From: JAHBVH01 sp034432375
Lineage (GTDB): Bacteria > Chloroflexota > Anaerolineae > Caldilineales > Caldilineaceae
Direction of reading: 5' to 3'
DNA: 64,000 nucleotides
Assembly: GCA_034432375.1 (NCBI GenBank)
Contig: DAOUCA010000171.1
Span: forward strand, 1 to 64,000
The translations under genes were made by a program, and so were the position numbers. The notes under the pieces are model-generated. The model ran no database searches and was not told the origin of the DNA. It worked only from the letters and a program-made list of their open reading frames with translations. Of the stretch, positions 16,533 through 25,028 are shown piece by piece; position 1 is the stretch's first letter, and the number at the start of each line of letters is the position of its first letter.

Positions 16533-19043
16533 CTAGTCGGTGTTGCTTACCAGCGGCAGGAAGAGCTGCTGAATGCGCTGTTCAATCGCATTTTCGCCGT
16601 TGGCACCATCATTGCTGCGACGGACCGTTTCCTCGTCAATATCAGTCGCGTCAGCCGTCGCATCGGCCGCGGAAGCGCCCTCGCACTCTGCGATGGTATC
16701 GCTGCCAAAGCCACCCAGACAGAAGTCAGCTGCGGGACCACCAAAGAGTTGATCATTGCCCAAGTTGCCGTAGAGGCTGTCGTCGTCCTCACCACCGTAG
16801 AGCGCATCATCGTCGACACCGCCGAGCAGAACATCCTTGCCCCCCTCGCCGTGGAGCGTGTCGTTGCCGGCGTTGCCGAAGAGATCATCCGCCCCTTCAC
16901 CGCCGTAGATCGTGTCGTTATCCAGCCCGCCGACGATCCAGTCAGGTTGATCGTCGCCGTAGATCGTGTCGTTACCTTTGCCGCCGAGGATGATATCGAC
17001 ACCGGCACCGCCACAGATCACGTCATCGCCGTTGTTGCCCCAAATGTCGTCACCGCCTTGCAGACCAAGCATCAGATCGGGACCGTCGGTGCCGATCAGC
17101 CAGTCGTAGCCGTCACTACCAACGATCAGGCTGCCGGCAAAGCTGGGTGCGGCGTAGACGCCAGGGGCGGTCTCAAAGACATCGTAGCCGCCACAAGTGG
17201 CAAAGGGCGCAGTGGTGGCCTCGATGACGATGAAGATCTCAATTACGTCGGAGTCGGCCAACCCATCATTGACTTTGAAGGTGAATGAATCAAAGCCGCT
17301 GAAGCCTGGATTCGGTGTATAGACCAGCGCCGGCGCAATGCCGCTGAGGGTTCCATTGCTGGGCTGGCTTTCGACGCTATAGGTCAGCGCATCGCCGTCG
17401 GGATCAAACCCACGCAGCCGGAAGGCGATGGCTGTATCTTGCGTGGTGATGACAGGTATCTCTACCGCGATTGGGGCGCGGTTGCCTTGTTCAACCGTAA
17501 TGGTGACGGTGGCAATATTACCGTCGCCGGCGCCGTCATTGGCTTTGTAGGTAAAGGAATCGTCACCCACAAAACCGCTGTTGGGGGTGTAGGTGAAAGA
17601 ACCATCCGGGTTCAACGTCAAGGCGCCATTGTTTGGCCCGCTATCCAAAACCGCGGTCAGCGCATCGCCATCGGCATCGCTATCGTTGCCCAGCACGCCG
17701 GGGGCAGCAATCGTCAGGGGTGTATCTGCCTCGGTGCTGTAACTCTCATCAGATGCCACAGGTGCCGCATTGGCGCAGGCAGGATCGTTGCAGTGGATTA
17801 CCCTCAGATCTTCATTGCTAGCGGCCCAGTAGCTAATGACGGGATAGCCGTCGCTATCCAGCGCCAGCGAGGTAAATTCACCGGGGCCGCCGCGGGTGTC
17901 CGGGCTTGTGATGCTTTCGGTCCCGTTGACGTTGGGGTCGCAGTTGGGGTCGTTGCAATGCAGCACCTTCAGGTCTGCATTGTCCCCGTCATAGTAACTG
18001 ATCACGGGATAGCCGTTGCTGTCCAGCACCAGCGAGCTGTACTTGCCGACACCCTCATCGCTATCGGGTGAGGTGATGCTTTCGGCCCCGTTGACATTGG
18101 GATCACAGTTGGGGTCATTGCAGTGCAGCACCTTCGGGTTGCGATTGATGATGTTGTTGTCATAGTAGCTGACGACCGGATAGCCGTTGCCATCCAGGAT
18201 CAACGAGGTATCCTGGCCGGCGTCAGCGGTGGCGTCCGGGCTGGTGATGCTCTCCGCGCCGTTGACGTTGGGGTCGCAGTTGGCGTCGTTACAGTGCAGC
18301 ACCTTCAGGTTGCGATTGGTGCGGTCATAGTAGCTGATGACGGGGTAGCCGTTGCCGTCCAGCACCAGCGAGGTGTACTCGCCGACGTTACCATCGGCGT
18401 CGGGGCTGGTGATGCTCTCCGCCCCGTTGCCATTGGGATCGCAATTGGCGTCGTTGCAGTGCAGCACCTTCAGGTTGTCATTGGTGATGTCCCAGTAGCT
18501 GACCACCGGATAGCCATTACCATCTAGCACCAATGAGATGTACCAGCCGACGTCACCGGCAGTGTCGGGGCTGGTGATGCTTTCGGCCCCATTGACGTTC
18601 GGGTCACAGTTGGCGTCGTTGCAGCGCATCACTTTCAGGTCCAAATTGGTGAAGTCAGCGTAGCTGACCACGGGGTAGCCGTTGCTGTCCAGCGCCAGCG
18701 AAGTGTATCCGCCGACCTCACCGACAGTGTCGGGGCTGGTGATGCTTTCGGCCCCGTTGACATTGGAGTCGCAGTTGGCGTCGTTGCAGTGCATCACCTT
18801 CAGGTCGAAGTTGGTTTCGTCCGCGTAGCTAACGACGGGGTAGCCATTGCCGTCCAGTGCCAGTGAGGTGGCTGAGCCAACAAAGCCGACACTATCGGGG
18901 ATGGTGATGCTGTCGCCGCCTTGGGCGTGGGCGGGCAATGTGAGCGCTAGCGCGGTGATCAGCGCCAGCAGCAGCCCAAGCAAACGGGGTGGGGCGTGTA
19001 AGAGCGAGAGTCTTGGGGGTTGGTTACAAGGTTGGTTGAACAT
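16533..19043 (-). CDS. Secreted protein: seven 55-residue repeats, cadherin-like modules, RTX calcium repeats
   Basis: 836 residues. The start at 19043 follows an AGGAG site at good spacing; the longer frame has no signal. A signal peptide (LLGLLLALITALALTLPAHA) comes first. Then come seven near-perfect ~55-residue repeats with the pattern SLxLDGNGYPVVSYxD...LKVxHCNDxNCDxN.NGAESITSPD, two cadherin-like/Big modules (VLGNDSDADGDALTA; GFDPDGDALTYSV), and hemolysin-type RTX nonapeptides (GGxGxDxxx, e.g. GGKGNDTIYGDD) that bind calcium. It ends with LFLPLVSNTD, sharing the LPL motif of three other exported proteins here. In proteobacteria RTX usually marks type I secretion; here a signal peptide is present instead, so the repeats may simply fold outside the cell in calcium. 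Role unknown. Confidence 0.88.
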   Translation of the reverse strand: MFNQPCNQPPRLSLLHAPPRLLGLLLALITALALTLPAHAQGGDSITIPDSVGFVGSATSLALDGNGYPVVSYADETNFDLKVMHCNDANCDSNVNGAESITSPDTVGEVGGYTSLALDSNGYPVVSYADFTNLDLKVMRCNDANCDPNVNGAESITSPDTAGDVGWYISLVLDGNGYPVVSYWDITNDNLKVLHCNDANCDPNGNGAESITSPDADGNVGEYTSLVLDGNGYPVISYYDRTNRNLKVLHCNDANCDPNVNGAESITSPDATADAGQDTSLILDGNGYPVVSYYDNNIINRNPKVLHCNDPNCDPNVNGAESITSPDSDEGVGKYSSLVLDSNGYPVISYYDGDNADLKVLHCNDPNCDPNVNGTESITSPDTRGGPGEFTSLALDSDGYPVISYWAASNEDLRVIHCNDPACANAAPVASDESYSTEADTPLTIAAPGVLGNDSDADGDALTAVLDSGPNNGALTLNPDGSFTYTPNSGFVGDDSFTYKANDGAGDGNIATVTITVEQGNRAPIAVEIPVITTQDTAIAFRLRGFDPDGDALTYSVESQPSNGTLSGIAPALVYTPNPGFSGFDSFTFKVNDGLADSDVIEIFIVIEATTAPFATCGGYDVFETAPGVYAAPSFAGSLIVGSDGYDWLIGTDGPDLMLGLQGGDDIWGNNGDDVICGGAGVDIILGGKGNDTIYGDDQPDWIVGGLDNDTIYGGEGADDLFGNAGNDTLHGEGGKDVLLGGVDDDALYGGEDDDSLYGNLGNDQLFGGPAADFCLGGFGSDTIAECEGASAADATADATDIDEETVRRSNDGANGENAIEQRIQQLFLPLVSNTD
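17775..18910 (-). repeat. Seven tandem 165-bp coding repeats
   Basis: Repeats of about 165 bp encode units each with one CND.NCD cysteine pair and one GYPV(V/I)SY strand. The central copies differ mostly at a few positions (TNLDLKV, TNDNLKV, TNRNLKV). Copy 5 carries a two-residue insertion and the last copy is degenerate (CNDPACANA). Bounds are approximate. Confidence 0.9.
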
Positions 19044-19101
19044 TTTTATCTCCTGATTTGTCAAAAGTAGTGCTTGATTTCGTCTAGTCTTACATATCTG
19101 C

Positions 19102-19803
19102 CTATGGCTGTTCGGTCGCCATGTCGAGCAGAGGATAATCAGCATTGCTCGGTTGGGCATAGGCTTGCAGGCCGGCATCATTAAAGGCCAGCGCCAGATC
19201 GCCCAGGAGCAGCCAGGAAAGACCGACCGCTACCCCAATCCAGTCGCCGAGAAGCAGTTTCTTGCCAACGAATTCAAGGCGTAGCGGCGCTTTGATCAGC
19301 GTACCGGTGATAAAGGGGCGCTCATTGATGAAGCGCCCCAAGTCGGGCGAGCAGCCGACCACGAAATCAACCAATCGGCAATACCCATGTAGGCTCCAAC
19401 GCGCCACACGCCAATGGATCGAGATGGTCATAGGCAGCGGCAACATGTTCCACTGCTGTTCGGCAACCCAGCCATTGAGCACGCCCAGCCCGCCGCGCGC
19501 CGTTTCCAGCGATGCCAATACGACCGATAATCCGGTCCATAAATAGCCGGCTGCCGAGAGGAATGCGCCGCCGACCGCCAATGCCAGCCCTCCATAGAAA
19601 AGCAGGTGGGGCCGCACCTTGGGGTCAAAGCGCCAGATCAGCGCCGAACCAAGCAGCAGGGAGAGCGCCGCCAGCGTTTCCGCATTGAGGCCGTAGCCCG
19701 GTTCGTTGGCAAGCCAAAGCTGCTGGGCGACCAATACCAGATTGGCGACCTCGTAACCGAAAAACTGAATCTTGTTATGATGTTTGGCAAAGTGCTGAAT
19801 CAT
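19102..19803 (-). CDS. Hypothetical membrane protein
   Basis: 233 residues from ATG 19803, chosen because GGAAGGAG precedes it; an upstream ATG at 19869 has no such site. Three or four hydrophobic stretches are visible: LAALSLLLGSALIW, LLFYGGLALAVGGAFLSAAG and, near the C-terminus, GVAVGLSWLLLGDLALAF. The middle part (residues ~120-180) is polar with aromatic residues. I do not recognise a family. It is divergent from STAND regulator B and shares the region with the 22-bp repeats (19876-19927), paralleling the small gene beside regulator A. It lies just downstream of the regulator promoter region and upstream of the RTX gene on the same strand (58-bp gap to that start), so the two may be co-transcribed. 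Confidence 0.75.
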   Translation of the reverse strand: MIQHFAKHHNKIQFFGYEVANLVLVAQQLWLANEPGYGLNAETLAALSLLLGSALIWRFDPKVRPHLLFYGGLALAVGGAFLSAAGYLWTGLSVVLASLETARGGLGVLNGWVAEQQWNMLPLPMTISIHWRVARWSLHGYCRLVDFVVGCSPDLGRFINERPFITGTLIKAPLRLEFVGKKLLLGDWIGVAVGLSWLLLGDLALAFNDAGLQAYAQPSNADYPLLDMATEQP

Positions 19804-19875
19804 TGTGAATGCTCCTTCCGGGTTCATCTTGTGATCGCTCGATGTCTTTATGATAGCGACCAATCGCATCCGGAT

Positions 19876-19927
19876 CGTCGCGGGTAGGGGTGGCTATCGT
19901 ATCGAATTCCGGTTGAAAACGTATCGA
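19876..19927 (+). promoter_or_regulatory. Three direct repeats with 22-bp period upstream of STAND regulator B
   Basis: CGTCGCGG (19876-19883), CGTATCGA (19898-19905) and CGTATCGA (19920-19927) are spaced exactly 22 bp, as in the region before regulator A. The offset between the two loci is a constant 7943 bp from the first repeat to the -10 box, with unlike spacer sequence, so the repeats themselves appear to be under selection. Confidence 0.65.
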
Positions 19928-19973
19928 GATGGGGTAAATCTGTGCGTTGTATTGATAGCGAAAGGCAATACGC

Positions 19974-20002
19974 TTTGCGGCGCATTGGAAGCACGATATA
20001 AT
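19974..20002 (+). promoter_or_regulatory. Promoter of STAND regulator B
   Basis: TATAAT at 19997-20002 with a weak TTTGCG at 19974-19979 (17-bp spacer). The last 22-bp repeat begins 77 bp before the -10 box, the same as at the regulator A promoter. Confidence 0.7.
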
Positions 20003-20062
20003 CAAGGGTAACGGCATTTCAGTCTACGTTTGATGCGCTGTCCGTTTGGGTATATATCACAT

Positions 20063-23000
20063 ATGAATAGATTCACACTCGCATTTCTCGGCCACTTTCA
20101 GGTCACTGTTGATGGCGTATCGGTCACCGATTTCCATTCGGATAAGGCGCGCGCCCTGCTCGCCTACCTGGCATTGGAACCACACGAACATGATCGCACG
20201 CTGTTGGCCACATTGCTCTGGCCGGAGATCGGTGACCAATATGCGCGCACGAACCTGCGCAACACGCTTTATCGTCTGCGGCAAACGCTGACGAACGCTC
20301 TACCGGAGGCCGGTGATCGCTTGCTGACCGTTACGCGTCAGACGGTACACTTTAACCCCACCGAGAGCGTAGTGGATGTTCTGCGCTTCCAGGAGTTGCT
20401 GAGTCGGCAATTGACGGCAACTGCTCCTGAACTTACCCAATGGGAAGAAATCATTGCGCTCTATCAGGGTGAATTGCTCATGGGCTTCAACGTTGCCGAT
20501 GCCGCGCCCTTTGAAGAGTGGCTGCTGCTGCGCCGCGAACTCCTGCACCAACAAGCATTGTTGCTCTTTCACAAGGTGGCAACGGCCCATGAAACCGCCG
20601 GTCGCTACGAGCAGGCATACACCGTCGTCGGTCGTCTGCTCCTGCTCGATCCCTACCGTGAGGAGACCTACCAGCAGGCGATGCGTCTGCTGGCGCGGAT
20701 GGGGCAACCGCACCTGGCGCTACAACAAGTAGAGCAGTTACGCAAAGTCCTGCATGAGGCGATGGGGGTGGCACCGGCGGAGGAGACCCTGGCTCTCGCG
20801 CGGCAGATTGCAAACGGCGAGTTTGACAACGTTGCAGCGTTGCAAGTAAACATGGCGCGTTCGCAATCGCCGCCGCTTGTCACTCCCTCAGTTCCTCCCC
20901 AGGTCACCCCGTCGCCGGCGCTTGACCTGGACGATGTGCCCGATCTCGGCCCCTTCTTTGGCAGAACTAATGAGTACCAGCAGCTTACCCAATGGCTGCT
21001 GCATGACCGCTGCAAAGTGGTGGCCATTCTGGGCATTGGCGGCTTGGGTAAAACCACATTGGCTGCGCAAGCGGTCCGCCGGATGGTCATGCATGAGAAG
21101 GGTGCGTCGTTTGACGCCGTTTTTTGGCGCTCGCTGGTGAATGCACCAGCGGTCACCGAGCTGCTCTCTCCGCTACTCCAATCCCTCTCCGCGCAACAAC
21201 TGACACAGATGCCGGAGAGCGTCGATGAGCAGCTACGCCTGCTCTTCCGCTATCTGCGCGATCGGCGCGTGTTGCTGATCCTCGACAACGTCGAGAGCAT
21301 TTTGGCACCGGGCGACGCCGGCGCTTACCGCCCCGGCTTCGAGCACTATGGTCAGCTCATCCTTCAAATGGCAACGTTGGAGCACCAGAGCCACCTCTTG
21401 TTGACCAGCCGCGAGCGACCACGCGAATATGAGCGGTTGGAGCGTGATCGGTATTCGGTCCAAACGTTGCAACTTGGCGGGTTGGATGACCAGACGGGGC
21501 GTCAACTGCTACTGCAGCGGGGGCTCCTTGGGGAGAGTGGGCAAGAGAGCCGGCTTATCCAGCGCTATTCGGGCAATCCGCTGGCGCTCAAATTAGTCGC
21601 TGATACCGTCGCTGATCTCTTTGAAGGCGATATTGATGAGTTTCTACAAGAAGATACGGTCGTCTTTGACGACATCCGCACCATCCTCGACCAGCAGTTT
21701 GCGCGTCTCTCAGCGCTGGAGCAGGATCTCCTTTTCTGGCTGGCGGTGGAGCGCGTGCCAACGGCGCTTGCCCAGTTGCGCCAAAACCTTCTGCCAGGAT
21801 CTGCCCAGCGCTTGGTGGTAGAGGCGTTGCGTGGGCTGCAACGCCGCAGCCTGATTGAACATTCCGCGGCCGGATTTGGGCTACAGAATGTGATTGTGGA
21901 ATATCTGAGCGAGCGCTTGATTGAGATCATCAGCAACGAACTCGAAAGGGGTGAGCTTGTGCTGTGCCATCGGGTTGCGCTGCTCAAAGCCCACGCCAAA
22001 ACGTATGTGCGTCAGAGTCAGGCCCGTATGCTGCTAGTGCCCTTGGGCAACCGTCTACTGAACAGCTTGGGTGGCGGCTTCAACGCCCATATCCAGCAGC
22101 GCTTGGCCGATCTACGCCGAGCAGAGTCAGGGACACCGAGCTATGCCGCCGGCACCATCCTCAATCTGTTGTTACAGCTAGGCATTGATGTCACCGGCTT
22201 TGATTTTTCCCGCCTCTCGCTCCGGCAACTCTTCTTACAGGGTCTGCGCTTGCCCACCGTTGACCTAACCGCAGCCGATCTCACCGGCGCCCGTTTTTCC
22301 GACATCTTTGACAACGTTTGCACGGTTTCCTATAGCCCGAATGGTGAATTCATTGCGATTGGCACACTCAGCGGCGAAATCCGCGTCTGGGCAACCACCG
22401 ATCAGACGCTGGTTGCCCTTTGGCAAGGTCATGAGGATGCCATTTGGTCCGTGGCCTTTAGCCCCGACAGCGAAATGCTGGCCAGCGGCAGTGGCGACCA
22501 AAGCGTGCGCCTTTGGGCCGTGCGCACCGGCCAACTGCGCCACACCCTGCGCGACCATACCAAAGGCGTGGGCGCGGTGGCCTTTAGCCCCGATGGGAAG
22601 GTGGTCGCCAGTGGCAGTACCGATCGCACCATCTGCTTGTGGGATGTGCAGCAGGGCAGCTTGTGGCACCGCTTGGACCGAACCGGCTGGGTGACCACGC
22701 TGGCATTCAGCCCGGAAAGCTGGAACGGTCGCTATCTGCTGGCCAGTGCCGGCGAAGATCGAGTTGTGCAGTTGTGGGCGCTCGCTACCGCCGCCGCGAG
22801 CAATGGCGTCCCTGATACAACGCCAGGGACAAGCACAGCGCAACTCGCCGACAAAGCCGATCTCATTCGCACGTTAGAGGGGCATGCCGGCTGGATCCGG
22901 TCGGTCGCCTTTAGCTCGGATGGCACCATGCTGGCCAGTGGCAGCTACGATCAAACGGTGCGCGTGTGGGAGGTGGCGACAGGGGAACAGCGCCAGCTTT

Positions 23001-24556
23001 TAGCCGGCCATACAAATGCTGTCTTAACTGTGGCCTTTGCCCCGGATGGCCAGTTGGTCGCCGGCGCCGGTCGCGATCAGACTGTCCGGCTGTGGCAGGT
23101 ACAGACCGGCCAACTCTTTCGGACATTCCTTGGACACACGGACTGGGTGCGCGGGGTGGCATTTCATCCGGACGGTTCAACGCTGACCAGTGGCGCCTTT
23201 GACCAGAAGCTCTGTTTTTGGTCCATCACTACAGGACAACTCGAACAGACGACGCAGGGCTATAGCAATCCGATCATGTCTATCGACTACAGCCCGGATG
23301 GCAATACCCTGGTCAACAGCGGCGCAGAGCATGTACACCTGTGGCATGGCGCAACCGGCCGGCTCCAACAAACACTCCGTGGACATACCAACCGGATCCG
23401 CTGTGTCGTCTTTGGGCCACCGCGCGCCGATGGCGGTCAGCTACTGGCCAGCGGCGGCTATGACAACACGATTCGCTTGTGGGCGTTGCCGACAGATGTA
23501 CCTGGTGCGCCGATTGGCAACTCGGCGACCGCTGCAGCGCCATGCCGCGTCTTGACTGGTCACACCGATGCCGTCCACTCCCTTGCGTTTAGTCCCGACG
23601 GTCAACTCTTAGCCAGCGGCAGTGACGACGGCACCGTCTGGCTCTGGGAGCTGTCGGCCAGCCTTGGCGTCGGTAGCGCCGGTACCGTACTCCATCGTGG
23701 ACGACAGGAGCGTGCCGCCCCGGTTTCGTCAGTGGCGTTTGCGCCCGGTGTACCAGGGCACGCATTGGTGTTGGCCAGCGCCAGCACCGATCAATCAATT
23801 TATCTGTGGGAGGTGACGCCGCCGCAGAGTAAGACTGAGACTACGTCTGCACCCGCAACCGGAGGCGGGACTACCATACACCATGCCTCCGCCGTTGCAC
23901 ACAAGCACACTGGGCGCTTGCTTGCGATTCTCCATGAACTGGTGGCCGGTAATCGCGTGATTGCCTTTCGGCCCTACCAAGAAGGTGTCATGCCCCTGCT
24001 TGCCAGCGGCGGGTACGATGGCGCGATCCGCTTGTGGGATCTCACGCCACTTTTCAGTGCAAAGCAAACGTCCGCAGGTACCCCCGATCAGCCTGGCCAC
24101 GCTGGCGCAGCGCCAAGTGAACTAACGGACCAGATTCAAGTGTGGCAAACGCTCCAGATCGGTAGCGGACGGGTCCGTTGTTTGGCCTTTAGCCCCGACG
24201 GACGGACGTTAGTCAGCGGCTCCACCGATCGCAACCTCTACGTGTGGGATGTTGCCGGCGGCGAGGTGCGTCAAACATTGGTTGGCCACAGGGATTGGGT
24301 CTTTTCGGTAGTCTTCCAGCCGGCTTCAGAGCCGGCCGGCCGGCTTCTCGCCAGCAGCAGTGCGGACGAAACGATCAAGATTTGGGATCTTCAGAGCGGC
24401 GTCTGTCTTAAAACGTTACGTCCGCCTGGCCCTTATGCCGGGATGAATATCACCGGCGTCACTGGGATTAGCGAGGCGCAGCGGGCTGCGCTCAAGGCGT
24501 TGGGCGCGGTGGAAGGAGCAGAAGAGACAGGGGCAGCGGAAGCTGGTTTGCACTGA
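20063..24556 (+). CDS. STAND regulator B: OmpR-like/BTAD DNA-binding, NB-ARC NTPase, 14 WD40 repeats
   Basis: A 1497-residue paralogue of the regulator at 12126. The N-terminal winged helix (FTLAFLGHFQVTVDG) and BTAD domain cover residues ~1-245. The NB-ARC domain has P-loop ILGIGGLGKTTLAAQ, Walker B RRVLLILDNVES, LLTSRERP and SGNPLALKLVA. A pentapeptide-like stretch (LTAADLTGARFSDIF) precedes fourteen WD40 repeats, several separated by longer low-complexity loops (e.g. the Thr/Ala-rich insert before TTIHHAS). The tail MNITGVTGISEAQRAALK is shared with regulator A. The start at 20063 matches the paralogue; an in-frame ATG at 20030 would add eleven residues. No insert corresponding to the 36-bp triplication is present. 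Its target and ligand are unknown. Confidence 0.9.
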   Translation: MNRFTLAFLGHFQVTVDGVSVTDFHSDKARALLAYLALEPHEHDRTLLATLLWPEIGDQYARTNLRNTLYRLRQTLTNALPEAGDRLLTVTRQTVHFNPTESVVDVLRFQELLSRQLTATAPELTQWEEIIALYQGELLMGFNVADAAPFEEWLLLRRELLHQQALLLFHKVATAHETAGRYEQAYTVVGRLLLLDPYREETYQQAMRLLARMGQPHLALQQVEQLRKVLHEAMGVAPAEETLALARQIANGEFDNVAALQVNMARSQSPPLVTPSVPPQVTPSPALDLDDVPDLGPFFGRTNEYQQLTQWLLHDRCKVVAILGIGGLGKTTLAAQAVRRMVMHEKGASFDAVFWRSLVNAPAVTELLSPLLQSLSAQQLTQMPESVDEQLRLLFRYLRDRRVLLILDNVESILAPGDAGAYRPGFEHYGQLILQMATLEHQSHLLLTSRERPREYERLERDRYSVQTLQLGGLDDQTGRQLLLQRGLLGESGQESRLIQRYSGNPLALKLVADTVADLFEGDIDEFLQEDTVVFDDIRTILDQQFARLSALEQDLLFWLAVERVPTALAQLRQNLLPGSAQRLVVEALRGLQRRSLIEHSAAGFGLQNVIVEYLSERLIEIISNELERGELVLCHRVALLKAHAKTYVRQSQARMLLVPLGNRLLNSLGGGFNAHIQQRLADLRRAESGTPSYAAGTILNLLLQLGIDVTGFDFSRLSLRQLFLQGLRLPTVDLTAADLTGARFSDIFDNVCTVSYSPNGEFIAIGTLSGEIRVWATTDQTLVALWQGHEDAIWSVAFSPDSEMLASGSGDQSVRLWAVRTGQLRHTLRDHTKGVGAVAFSPDGKVVASGSTDRTICLWDVQQGSLWHRLDRTGWVTTLAFSPESWNGRYLLASAGEDRVVQLWALATAAASNGVPDTTPGTSTAQLADKADLIRTLEGHAGWIRSVAFSSDGTMLASGSYDQTVRVWEVATGEQRQLLAGHTNAVLTVAFAPDGQLVAGAGRDQTVRLWQVQTGQLFRTFLGHTDWVRGVAFHPDGSTLTSGAFDQKLCFWSITTGQLEQTTQGYSNPIMSIDYSPDGNTLVNSGAEHVHLWHGATGRLQQTLRGHTNRIRCVVFGPPRADGGQLLASGGYDNTIRLWALPTDVPGAPIGNSATAAAPCRVLTGHTDAVHSLAFSPDGQLLASGSDDGTVWLWELSASLGVGSAGTVLHRGRQERAAPVSSVAFAPGVPGHALVLASASTDQSIYLWEVTPPQSKTETTSAPATGGGTTIHHASAVAHKHTGRLLAILHELVAGNRVIAFRPYQEGVMPLLASGGYDGAIRLWDLTPLFSAKQTSAGTPDQPGHAGAAPSELTDQIQVWQTLQIGSGRVRCLAFSPDGRTLVSGSTDRNLYVWDVAGGEVRQTLVGHRDWVFSVVFQPASEPAGRLLASSSADETIKIWDLQSGVCLKTLRPPGPYAGMNITGVTGISEAQRAALKALGAVEGAEETGAAEAGLH

Positions 24557-25028
24557 GCAAGTTTCATTGTGATGGATATCGAAGAATTAGATACAACCTA
24601 ATGGATTCGTGATACGAAACGACATTGTCCGCTCACTCGACAAATTGTACCCAAGACAAAACCTCACACTGAGAGCATCCCCACAATTGGGGGTGAATTC
24701 GGCTACTCCGTACCTGCTGGAAACCGTTGCCCCCACGATGGCACAGGTACGCCAGATGGCCATGTGATGATCTTGCCACTGCTTCGACACCACTTCGACA
24801 CCACTTCTTAATGTAACTGCGTTGCTGTCGGCAGCGTGGTGGGAAGGTGAACCCTGGTGAAGCAAGGAGACATCTGACAAGGCAGCAACACACGCAACTA
24901 CGCGATCTGTCCCATAAATGTCAGGAAGCTGCCCATCCTTGGTGCTATGCTAAACTCCATGCCGCGCAGTCAAGCAGAGACCACTCGGAGGCGTCTGCCG
25001 TAATCCCTGTCGGCAAAAGGTAATAGCG
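24557..25028. other. Intergenic region without a supported gene
   Basis: A 472-bp gap between regulator B and the SPFH gene. It holds a small hairpin CCCCACAATTGGGGG near 24677 and a short tandem CTTCGACACCA near 24783-24808. Open frames on the minus strand here have no ribosome site or recognisable product. The SPFH gene's site (AAAGG) lies at its end. Confidence 0.5.

Noticed and set aside
16533..17200. RTX toxin
   Set aside because: Only calcium-binding nonapeptides are present; there is no pore-forming or enzymatic toxin domain and no type I secretion genes nearby.
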